Source: Gymnogyps californianus
Lineage: Eukaryota > Chordata > Aves > Accipitriformes > Cathartidae
DNA length: 64,000 bases
Direction: 5' to 3'
Assembly (NCBI RefSeq): GCF_018139145.2
Contig: NC_059478.1
Coordinates: forward strand, 22,041,001-22,105,000
Below, one piece after another: positions 35,333-46,000 of the stretch; within the stretch, counting starts at the first letter, position 1; every line of letters starts with the position of its first letter. A program made the translations under genes and the position numbers. The notes beneath the pieces are model-generated. The model had not been told where the DNA came from. It worked only from the letters and a program-made list of their open reading frames with translations, and made no database searches.

Positions 35333-38237
35333 AATAGACTTCTTTGATTACTGCCAGATATAGGCATTAGGCTGTTCTAAACCTCTGCATTTCCTGGCCT
35401 GATTGAGTGCACGGCTGTTCCCTGAAGAAAGCCATTTGAAGAGGCTGCAGTATTTCTCTGAACTTCAGAAATGTCAGTAAACCTTGATCATTTCACCTGT
35501 CCAGGAGTAGAGGGAGAGGGCGTAAAATGTCTTATGAATTTACACAGAAGTTATCCTCACAACCCATAAACAATAACTTAATCAATGCACGTGTGTGTGT
35601 AGGTGCATGTGACCGCTCAAGGACATGATCCAAAACTTGGTGAAGTCAGTGGGAGCCTTTCAGCTGAATTCATTGGACTTTGATTAGCATCACATGTACC
35701 AGATTTACTGACTAAATAGCTGCAGTTGAAAAGTCATCTCTAATGTCTGCAGGTACTGTATTATTTAATGGGGAGCTATGCAGTGGCAATGAATTAACTA
35801 CTGCAAATTGAGTATGTGAATATATAAACCAAAAGGTTTTATTGTTTGAGAGATGTATTTCTGAGTGTAATTTTAAGATTCAAAATGTGCAGAGTAAGTT
35901 AAGGTAAGTATAGAAAAACTTAGGAACAACCTTCAAATTTCTACTCTCAGCCCTCTATTGGTTTCTGCCCTTAAAATTTGCAGTTTTCCTCAGTCTCCAT
36001 GAGCAGAGCCAGAGTCACTGCCTCTTTGCTCTGAGACACTGGTCCCACACAAGCTGGAGGATGTTTGCATCCACACGCTGCTGCACCTGTTTGATGAACA
36101 AACAGAGGATTTCACTTTTCAGGGCTGTCAGTCCAGCCACATTCCTGGTGATTATAAGTTCATAGTTTAAGATATCCTTCCTTTCTGTAGTCATAAAAAA
36201 ATGTACAGAACTGTTCTTCAAAGCCAGAGGTGTTTTCAAATTAAAAATGCTGCAGCTGTTTAAAACTCTTTTAGGTCATCAGTCTGGATTTAGATGTTTC
36301 TAAGCCAACTCAAACATATCATTACCACTAACCTTTGACCTGTTATCAGCTTTCAGGGAGTGATAATAAAATTAGACAGAGTATTATCATTTTACATTCC
36401 CAACTCTCCAAAGGAACATCACAAAGATGATACTACGGTTTAGGGTTTTTTTCCACAGAATACTTATATGGAAAGAAAAAGTACCAAGTAAAATAATCTT
36501 CAAGCTATTCAAATAATCCATTAAGTTCTCATAGAGGTTAAGAGAGGTTGGATATAAATGAATCATCCAAATCTCCCAAAAGCTATCAAATATTCCTTTC
36601 TTTGTTGTTGTTTATTTCCAAGTAAAGTGTTTCAGATATATATGTTACTTCCATTTTGATTTTGAACCAAAAGAAAAAGAAGCGACATTTTGTTGTGCTT
36701 CCTGTAAAGTGTCAGGCTTAACTTTTACAACCTTGGAAAGATATGAACTCTTGGCATAAATAAATTACCAGATACTGTGACTCGTAGATTATTCAATGAA
36801 CAAAGTACAGTAGTTTTTTAAACAACAACCCTGTTCTTTTTCAACTGCATCTTTTCATTCTCCTTGCACAATAAAGGTAAAGACTGCTGAGCCTGTTTTC
36901 TTCTCTGAGACAAGATCATGGGTGTGACAAAATGTTAAAACGCACTTGTTTTAACTACACATAAAAGATTTGTCACTGAGCCTGAATGGACAATAACAAC
37001 CCTGTTGTCATGATCTTAGGTTCATTTTTGTCTTATGGAAATGAAATATACTTATACCTAAAGAGAAATCTGTTCCTGGGAGCTTAATTTCTGTTAGAAT
37101 TTCACAGAGGCAGCAGCTCATAACTACCTTGGGTTAAGTGTTTTGAGATCCTAGGTAGAAGTATAAACTTTCAGATCTGGAGAAGTATATTATTATCATA
37201 TCAGTCACACAATCTAGTATAAAAACTCTGCAAATAAACACCAATGCCAATTAGGGAATGGAGGAAAGAGCAAGGCACTGTGCCTGTTCTTTCAGTGAGA
37301 AATCAAGTATGTGATTATTGTCCTATGAACTATAGTTTAGAGACAGTGGAGGACATTTGGTTCCTGGTGGAAAAGAATATAACATGACAGCTACTATTTT
37401 TAGTTCTGTTTAAGAATGTTAATTGAAATCTAAACTAGCAATAGGAACCCTAGGCTTTAACAGACTAAGACAAATATAAGATGTAGTGTCAAAGTATAAA
37501 GGCTAGACCTAGCATAACGTGTAGGAAGGGAAAGTGACAATGTATAATTATTATTCCCAAGAGTAAAAGAAGAAAACACACTTTTTCAAACTGTATTTCT
37601 GTAATGAACGTTAAGAACAGGACTGAAGAAGAAAAAAATCTACCGTATCTTTGCTATTGAAACAGACAATGGTTTATAATGCATGTATCTCTGGATTCAT
37701 AGTGTAAAAATCAGAACAGGGCACTGTTATCCAGAAATCCCAAGTTATTTCTGGTTCTACCACCACTGGTTTGACCTGTGAACTTCGTTAAGCAACTGAA
37801 GCCTAGATCCAAAGAAAAACTTGGATACTGAGAAAGTAGGTACCTGACCATAAATTAGAATAAAAGAAAACCCTTTCCAGACAGACACATCAGTAAAATG
37901 CAGGGAGAGCGAGCGACATCAGGTGAGGAGAGAACTGACACCAGCAGCTCACAGAGAAGGATGTAGCTGAGAACAGCTGACAGAGAGGAGCTGCTGAACA
38001 TAGGGTAAATCATTACTCCTGCTTCCTTTTTGGTTATTTCAAAACTGGGTATCCAGCACTCTCTCCTGATTGCTTGCTTTCTACCATTGCTGAGGTCCAT
38101 TATTTTAATTTTAAAGGACTGCTAGAAGAAAGTAGGATGGTGGTAATGGTTGCAACGTGTAGCAGCCAAATGATTACACTGATCATGAAAAGTGTCCTGT
38201 TTCAGTGCCTTCCACAGCCTGAGGCTAATCTGCTTGC
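35333..38237. other. Non-coding sequence, no gene recognised
   Basis: Mostly AT-rich. A pair of inverted old-repeat units lies at 35641-35683 (TGAAGTCAGTGGGA and a decayed partner). A 74-codon minus-strand frame at 36239-36015 has balanced composition and a possible polypyrimidine-AG acceptor just upstream of its middle, but the product is unrecognised. Otherwise nothing is seen. Confidence 0.5.
35641..35683. repeat. Possible remnant of an old dispersed repeat
   Basis: TGAAGTCAGTGGGA is followed about 20 bases later by a decayed ATTCATTGGACTTTG, giving the back-to-back arrangement typical of the CATTGACTTCAATGG-type repeat noted elsewhere in this window. Confidence 0.4.
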
Positions 38238-38659
38238 TGTGCTGGTTTTGGCTGGAATAGAGTTAATTTTCTTCATAGTAGCTAGTATGGGGCTATGTTT
38301 TGGATTTGTACTGGAAACAGTGTTGATAGTACAGGGATGTTTTAGTTACTGCTGAGCAGGGCTTACACAGAGTCAAGGCCTTTTCTGCTCCTCACCCCAC
38401 CCCACCAGCGAGTCGGCTGGGGGTGCACAAAAAGCTGGGAGGAGACACAGGACAGCTGACCCCAACTGACCAAAGGGATAGTCCATACCATATGACATCA
38501 TGCTCAGCAATAAAACTAGGGAGGAGGTTGGAGAGGGGGCCGCTGTTCGGGGACCAGCTGGATATCGGTTGGTTGGTGGTGAGCAATTGTTTTCATTTGC
38601 ATCACTTGTCTTTCTTGGGTTTTATTTCTCTCTCTTTGCTATTTTCCGTTTCATTACAA

Positions 38660-38661
<2 letters not shown>

Positions 38662-38690
<29 letters not shown>
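38662..38690. repeat. (ATT)n microsatellite inside LTR-1
   Basis: About nine TTA/ATT triplets in a row. The sister LTR at 42.4-43.0 kb has a related but interrupted AT-rich stretch in the same place, so the array is an expansion of a feature native to this LTR family. Confidence 0.9.
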
Positions 38691-38701
38691 TTATTCCAAT
38701 T

Positions 38702-38707
38702 ATTAAA
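38702..38707 (+). promoter_or_regulatory. LTR-1 polyadenylation signal (ATTAAA)
   Basis: An ATTAAA hexamer in the second half of LTR-1, at the same place as the one in LTR-2 (42562-42567, minus). It is the likely retroviral polyadenylation signal and could end host transcripts that read into the LTR on the plus strand. Confidence 0.5.
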
Positions 38708-38834
38708 CTGTTTTTATCTCAGCCCACAAGCTTTCTCACTTTTACACTTCTGATTCTCTTCCCCCATCCTGCTGAAGGGGAGTGAGCGAGCGGCTGCGTG
38801 GTGCTTAGTTGCTGGCTGGGGTTAAACCACGACA

Positions 38835-41800
38835 CTTGTATATCTGGTCTCCCCTCTTTTTAGCTCTCCAAAAAACCCACTAAAATGTACTTGAGGTTAG
38901 CAGCCATTCCTCTTTTTAAATTGGCCAGTCTTTAGAAAGGACTGCAAAATGAATTGGACCAGAAAGATAGAAGAAAAATAAGTGCAAATCTGTGGACCAG
39001 TGATGAATAGCATTTATCCAGGAAACAGTAGTCTGGATTTCAGTTTTTGAGTACATCATTTTATATACTAAAATATAAATTGTCTTGTGTGTCATAATTT
39101 CTTAGCTGGTATTTCATTTAGCACTTAGATTTTGTAAAGTCTTTGCACCATGTGTTTTTTAATGCCAAGAGCCTCCTTCCTGCCTCTGGCAATTAACATT
39201 GATGTTCACCAGGGACAAGCTCGGGACTGGAAGGTTTGTTTCTGAATGAGGATAGAGTAAACTATTAGTTGCAGAAATTTAAGACTAGTGTTAACTTCTG
39301 TTGATACCAGGCTGAGCTCAAGGGAACCTCAACAAAATTTTTCAACCTAACCGTAGTCTTCCACAAAATGCTGAACATCAGATCTCTGTATTTTTCACCA
39401 GTGGTTTATCACATAACAATTTAACATAAACAGCATTTTAAACAAACTGCTTTAATTCACATTAAAAGACTTTGTGGTCATTTCTCATTAAAGCCAATGA
39501 GAGTTTTTATATATATATATAAATATATATACCATTTAACTCAAGTAATACAATGTCTAGTACTTTAAACAGGAGCCAGAGACCTTACTTTAAATGTAAT
39601 TATCTCAAGAACAGCTGACCATCTTAAGATGTTTTAATGCTGAGCTTTCCTAAGGAGACTTAGACTCCTGTCAAGTGAAATCTGAAGTGAAGTTTGGGTT
39701 GCAGTCAGATTGGTCCACTGAGAAAAATTACTCAACAAAACCGCCATATAGATTACCAGTTTCTGAACTTCATTGGCATTTTCAGCTTAAGAGAAATTTA
39801 AGATTGTTAATATTACACTGAATTACCAAAGTGGGATATTTATAAAGCATGTATATGACTGTTCTTAATATCGGCACCTCAATTCTGGTGTTGCCTTGCA
39901 AAACTTCGGTATTATCAGACTTTATAGTGCTGCCCAGAAATTTCATAGTGTAAAGCAATCACAGCAAATGGTAGGTTTCTTGTTAAAGTCTTTTTCAAAG
40001 ATTAAAAAAAAGTTTTCTTTGTTACAGACAAAATAAAGGTGAAAAGAGTGAGGAGGTTGTTTAGTTCTACAGATTATATCAGATTATTTTATACGAGTGG
40101 TTTTGCTACCTAGTAATACATAGGCTAGAGAATAAAACCATGAGTCAAATCTGTTCTATTTCACCACAGTTTCCTGTTCCTGAAATACAAATCCCTTTTT
40201 TTCTTTAAAATTTAACTGTACTGCATATTCTCCTGTTTCTGCAAGGAGACAAAGAATAATACACTTGTTGCTCCATGCTAGTCTTTTAGTTCTTTTAACT
40301 CATGATGATGGATTTTATCACAAAATTCAGGCATCAGGTTAGCTATCTGACTTCCTAAGTATGTATATATAACAATATGTACCCATGCATCTGCATCAAA
40401 TATTCAAAAGTGCATAAAGACAAATATAATAAAAATTGTAACAGTATTATGTAGTAAACACATGCTATTTTTATTGCATGTATATGTTTCTGCTATTTCA
40501 GAAGTCATATTCTTTGAAAAGACATTGAATTACATAATACAGTAGTAGAATTTTCTGAATTAGTGTATTTAAAAATATAATGGGAACTAGGTGAAAGCGA
40601 TCATAATAATTGGAACCACTGACATGCTAGTTTCTAGTGTTTTGCAGTGATTATTATTTGTATTATGTTAGCACTGGAAGGCCCTAACCAGGAGTGGGAC
40701 TTATTATGCTAATCAGTATTCATACAAATAATAAGAGATAGTCCTTACCCTGAGAGGCACACAGTAAACACATAGGTTAGAAGGAAAAAGAGGTAACAGA
40801 GGTAGGAAATTATTTGCCTGAGGGGATTGAAAACTGGAAGGGGAGAAATTCCAAGGTTAAAATACTGCCTGTCCACAGTGTATGGTATCCCGCCCTTCAT
40901 AGCAACAATTTCTCTTTGAACAATGTGTTTTTACATATGCTTTTTAGCATGTCTGCCATCGCAGATAGCATTCTTGGATAGAAGCGAGCATGGAGCCAGC
41001 AGCTCTGCACAAGACAGGCTGGCTAAAGATTAGGAATTTTGATCCACTCAAAATTTCAAGGGTTTTACAGAGATACGAAACCAATGCAAAATATTCAAAA
41101 AGTACACTGAAATTACCAGAAAACTTTGAAAGAAACTGTTTAAGAAAATTACGCATAATTAAAGGATGAGAAGTATCAGATGAATATCTGTTTTGAAGCT
41201 GGCTACCCACCTGATTCAGGGCCTTAACTAGTAGGCTGTGGCCTTTGTCTGAGAGAATAACTACTTATCATGAGTAAAAGAAGTGCTGTAGGAGAGATCA
41301 AAAGTGCTTTTTTGGCAGACTTAAGTCCCTGTTCTAAATCAGGCAGAGCAGAATCTGGAACATAACCCCAGGGAAGCAGTATATAGTTTACCAGATACTC
41401 TGTGTTTCTATGGTATTTTAACTATAAATTCCATCCTTGAGCCAAAGAAAGCATCATCAAAATGTAGTATGCTTATGAAAACATTAGGATAATCTCTGTT
41501 TTCCTACGCAGAAACCCGTCTTTGTAAAGCAGATCCTCTCAATGCATCTCTGTGGAGGTTTTTTCAGATATTAGGTATCTGGTATCAGGTATATTTTCAG
41601 ATAATTGGAGGTCTGTCTTGACTTCCCCAACACCAACCCACTGACAATTCAACCGGCACAAGATTATTTTTTCTCTTATCACTTCTTCTGTGGGTGTTCT
41701 TATATTAAAGACAAATTAAATGCTGTATTTCTGATGTCTTACTCTTTATGCTTCAATGACTCTCCCTTCCCCCAGTTTATGCGAGTTAGCTTTAAAATGA

Positions 41801-42435
41801 GATCAGAAAAAAATCTAGTGCGTAATCAGAAAGATGGTGCTTATGACAGCAGAGTGCAGAAAAATGAGCAGATTCTCAAAGCAGTGGCAGAGACAGAGTA
41901 TATCCTACTTCAAACAAAGGTGAAAAGTTCAAGCATTTCCTGAAATGATGCAAAGAAAATGTCCTTCAAATGAATGAGAAGTTTCTTGTCCATTTGTACA
42001 TTGGTTGGGTAACAACACTATTGTTGACATGAAAGAAAGCTCAGATCTCTCCCTGCTCACAATGGGGGTCATGAGAACTATTTAGTGAGTAAGTGCCAGT
42101 CACTGGTCATTCTAAAGGCTTATTTCTCCAAAAGCTCTTCTAATATAGGTTCAGAGTAACATACAGTTATCTCCACAAGTTTATGTGCTCAGGGTGCTTT
42201 GTGGACTGTTGTAAAGAGGAAATCTATAGACTAGATACAAAATACGCTAAAAACCATTTTAAGTTCAAGAGCTAATTTTAAGACTTTTTTTGCACTGACT
42301 TTCATTATCCTAATCCTGATCTCCTTATCAAGAATTTTATTTGTGTTAGGAAAACAGTATAATGAAGAACTACAAAGCCCTTATTTACAAAAATTGCAAG
42401 TATTAGCAAGATATAGGCAGTATATGGTAGGTTAA
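38835..42435. other. Non-coding segment between the two inverted LTRs
   Basis: AT-rich unique sequence with a TA-rich run at 39508-39531. The longest open frame is 112 codons (41605-41943, plus) and is unrecognised. It contains no retroviral internal sequence, so the two LTRs are not the ends of one provirus. Confidence 0.6.
39508..39531. repeat. (TA)n microsatellite, short
   Basis: Alternating TA interrupted once by AAA. Confidence 0.85.
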
Positions 42436-42655
42436 TGGCATGGTTTAACCCCAGTCAGCAACTCAGCACCACGCAGCCTCTTTCCCCTCCCCCTTCCCAG
42501 TGGGGTGAGGAGGAGGAAAGGGGAAAAAAAAAGTAAAACTCGTGGGTTGAGATAAGAACAGTTTAATAACTAAAGTAAAATATAATACTAACAATAGTAA
42601 TAATGAAATATAATAATAATAATAGTAATGAAAAGGAATATAACAAAAAAAGGGA

Positions 42656-42667
42656 GGGGGGGGGGGG
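42656..42667. repeat. G12 homopolymer inside LTR-2
   Basis: Twelve G in a row on the plus strand, preceded by AAAGGGA. The homologous part of LTR-1 has no such run. The length is likely unstable and error-prone in assemblies. Confidence 0.85.
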
Positions 42668-42772
42668 AGAAAAAAAACCAGTGATGCACAATGCAATTGC
42701 TCACCACCCGCTGACCGATGCCGAGTTAGTTTCCCGAACCGCGATCCGCGCCTCCTGGCCAACTCGCCCCCG

Positions 42773-42780
42773 TTTATATA
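42773..42780 (-). promoter_or_regulatory. LTR-2 TATA box
   Basis: The minus strand reads TATATAAA at the position expected for the retroviral U3 promoter. The same place in LTR-1 is decayed. Transcription from it would run toward lower coordinates. Activity is inferred from position only. Confidence 0.5.
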
Positions 42781-43044
42781 CTGGGCATGACGTTCCATGG
42801 TATGGAATATCCCTTTGGCTAGTTCGGGTCAGCTGCCCTGGCTCTGCTCCCTCCCAGCTTCTTGCACACCTGCTTGCTGGCAGAGCATGGGAGACTGAAA
42901 AGTCCTTGGCTTAAGATAAGCGCTACTTAGCGACAACTAAAACCTCAGAGTGTTATCAACATCATTCTCACACTAAATCCAAAACACAGCACTGTACCAG
43001 CTACTGAGAAGAGAGTTAACTCTGTCCCAGCCGAAACCAGGACA

Positions 43045-46000
43045 GCTAATAAATGAGTATTTATGTCAGTTTTAGTTAGATACTTTTCTCCAATAAAGCA
43101 TAGAAAATAGTTGCATTTTGGTTTTAGCATTCTTGATGACAATACAGGAGAGTGAAAGTGAATGAAATATTTTAATATAAAACAGGTTGCTAAAAAGATC
43201 AACAGGGTGGGGAATAAGAGCTCTTTAAATTATTCAGGCAACTGTTTATTCTTTCCTCAGGAATATTATGATAACCCTGTACCTTTGCACTGCAGTTTCT
43301 TATCCAGAAAGGCAGTAAAAATGGAGTCAAATACTGCATGAACTGACTCACACTATTAAAAAGGCTCAAACAAACCCAAAATCTGGCAGGTTAAAAGACC
43401 TTTATTAACCATAGGCACACAATGCTTTCATTTTTAGATCATTCTCAATATCACAAAACTCCAAACGCTCTGACTTTTGTTGAGCTTGAATGACTGTACA
43501 ATTACTTGGGTACATACCTAACCTTATCTGAACGATCAGAAACTCACATTTACAAATGGAAATATCAAATGACAAGGATAGCCACTCAGAGCATTGACTC
43601 ACATGAGAACCAGGAAATGCACGAAATTAAAATAAAGACACAAAGGAGAAATAGTCCATTTTTGTTCGGTTGGGTTTTTTTAATGGGATTGGTGTGGGTC
43701 TAGGACAAGCATTCTCATTTGCTCTTCTGTTAATCCAAGTAATTTACCTGCCTTGCTAAATGATTTTACTAAAATCTTGGGATGTTTACTGAAAAAGTAA
43801 AGATGATCGAAGAAAAGAAGAAATTTGTTTGAATTATTTCATTATAGATTTATAAGTTTGTCATACTTTCCCAGATTGTTTTAATGATTTATATGCCCAT
43901 CAGTTTAACTACTGTCTAATACATATATTTGCATCTGTGTTTGTTTCTGCACTTTTTTTACTGTCCAAAAGGAAAGTTGATGTAATGTAATGCTCTAAGT
44001 AAGTGAAACACAGCTGCTGAAGCCATTTTCTATAACTGCATACTTGCTGTCGTTTCAAAAATGAAGACTATTTCATCTGAATTGTTTCCCATTGCTTTAC
44101 AAAACAGATATTTTATAAAGATAGGCTGTTTTGAAATATCCACGGAAGCTTTCTGAACATGGATATTTTAATGATTAGGAAGATCCTTTATTCTTCCTTT
44201 GCTTTTTCTGCTAAATAGGTTTTGAGAGCTCTGTAGTCCCCAAATACCATAAACATGCAGTTAACACAAGCACACGTCTTTGAAAAACTGAGACTAGTTG
44301 ACTTTTACTGGCTCTGTTGCTTTGATAAAGACAGTATAACTCCACAAAAGCTATAATCATAGCCAGAAATTACAGTAAAATATTTATTTTATTATTACTA
44401 GGAAAATAAATTTAAAAATACATGGAGACAATTCCTTTTTTTGTCATGAGGTCTTATTCCATATTTTCACTTTTAAATTTCTAATACTATTGACACGAAT
44501 CACTGGAATTTGAAGAGCACCCAAACATTCAGGAAACTGCCAGGTGTTTCAGGCATCAATCTTAAATACTTTTTGTTATTCATCAGTCACTAAGTACAAA
44601 ATTCTGTCATCTTCTGCTTATATAATTCTAGACAGTTAGTTATTTGACCTGATATGTGTATGTATGCACCACCTTTTTTTATTCCATAAGCTCACGTCTT
44701 AGAAACGTTTAGAAAACGGTGGTCATTAACTAATGCCATTTGCAAAATCCCAGAAGTAATGCGTGAAATTTTCCCCCAGAACTCCCTTCCTCATCTCTCC
44801 CTGGGCCTTCTGTCAAGAAAAAAACATAGATAAGATGGCACAGAAAGAGTTTTATCTGGCCACAGACATTGCCCTTGATATGCCAGGCTCAAGCTTGCCT
44901 AATAGGCAAGATGTTATATTCTAAACTAAGTCTTTTGAGGTTATAATTAATGTAGAATTATTTAGAAGACATTAGATGGTATCGTAGTTGCTGGAAATAA
45001 CACACCATTTTGGGATAAAATCCGAATTTAAACAAGTATCTACGGTACACATCTGTCACCATTATGTTGCAACTGCTCTATCTTGCAGTTTATTTCAGTG
45101 GCTGACAGAACTGAGACATGCTGTAGTAGTTATCTTTTAAAATATTAATACCAGAGAAGATTGTGTGCTTTGCTCTACAGACATACAAGAGAGAGGGGAG
45201 GAATGTTTCTCTATTCTACAGTCTAGCTGGACAGTTAACAGAAAGCAGAGAGTACAGGAGCACTCACTTCTAGAGCATTTAAGTGTTTATACTCTCCTAG
45301 TGGCTTGTAACGGGTCAGTATGATTAGATATGTCAATGTGTGATAAAGGACATTAAAACCCACAGCACTTGCCACCCCAAAACACAAGGTCCTTAGGCAA
45401 TTTAATTCTCGGGATTTTTCCACATCAAAAGGTAGAGAATTCATTCTCTAAAAGAGAATGTTAATGGGACAGCTTCCTTGTTAGCTGTCCCTCTCACTAA
45501 ATCCATACTTGTGATACAGGAGTGTTCTCAAAATGGATTATCAGGGGACCTAAAAAGTGATCCACTCAGGTAAATGATGGTGACGCTTTTGCTATGATTT
45601 TGAAGGGCATATAAAAATCCCTTGTGGGGATAAGAAAAGCTCAGCTTGTGAAATATGCAAGAGGGTTAAATATTTGGACTGTCTCTGTATTACTCTACAT
45701 GCAAAATGAGCAGTTTTCTGTTTGGGCACGTCAATACTAAAACTTTACCAGTTTCTTCAGCAATCTTTGAGCCTAGTCCCAGTGGACAGCCAAAGGGCAA
45801 GACTGTAGAAAACTTCTTCTGATGCAGCTTTAGAAAATACATTTTTAAAAAGTGTTTCTGGTTTGAGTTTTCATTTGTGGTGAACGGACAAAAAACCCCA
45901 CCTGCACTAATCGGTATGCACTCGAAGGAAAACATAATGATAATTCTGCTAATGTCAGCTTACAGTAGTCGTCTTCTTTCCAAGAAAACTAAGGGGTCTT

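Larger units (their letters stand above)
38238..38834 (+). mobile_element. Solo LTR of an avian endogenous retrovirus (LTR-1)
   Basis: A complete LTR of 597 bp that starts TGT and ends ACA. It is flanked by CTTGC on the left and CTTGT on the right, a 5-bp target-site duplication with one mismatch. A 5-bp duplication fits class III (ERVL-like) elements; the family call is from memory. There is no primer-binding site, gag, pol or env next to it, so it is a solo LTR left by recombination between two LTRs. The TATA position has decayed to CAATAAAA (38508-38515), and an ATTAAA polyadenylation signal is at 38702-38707. An ATT triplet array lies inside at 38662-38690. It is a clear inverted homologue of the LTR at 42436-43044. 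Confidence 0.92.
42436..43044 (-). mobile_element. Solo LTR of the same endogenous retrovirus family (LTR-2)
   Basis: A complete LTR of 609 bp in minus orientation. Read on the minus strand it begins TGTCCTGGTTTCGGCTGG, and its far end is slightly decayed. It is flanked by GTTAA and GCTAA, a 5-bp target-site duplication with one mismatch, the same length as for LTR-1. It keeps CpGs that LTR-1 has lost (for example TTTCGGC against TTTTGGC) and an intact TATATAAA box at 42773-42780 on the minus strand, so it may be the younger or better kept copy. An ATTAAA polyadenylation signal lies at 42562-42567 (minus). No viral gene is attached. Confidence 0.92.

Noticed and set aside
38423..38785. Plus-strand open frames of 120 and 68 codons inside LTR-1, and similar frames in LTR-2
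   Set aside because: They are products of LTR sequence and its triplet array, not viral or host genes.
38238..43044. One provirus with the two LTRs as its ends
   Set aside because: The LTRs are in opposite orientation, each has its own target duplication, and the sequence between shows no gag, pol or env.
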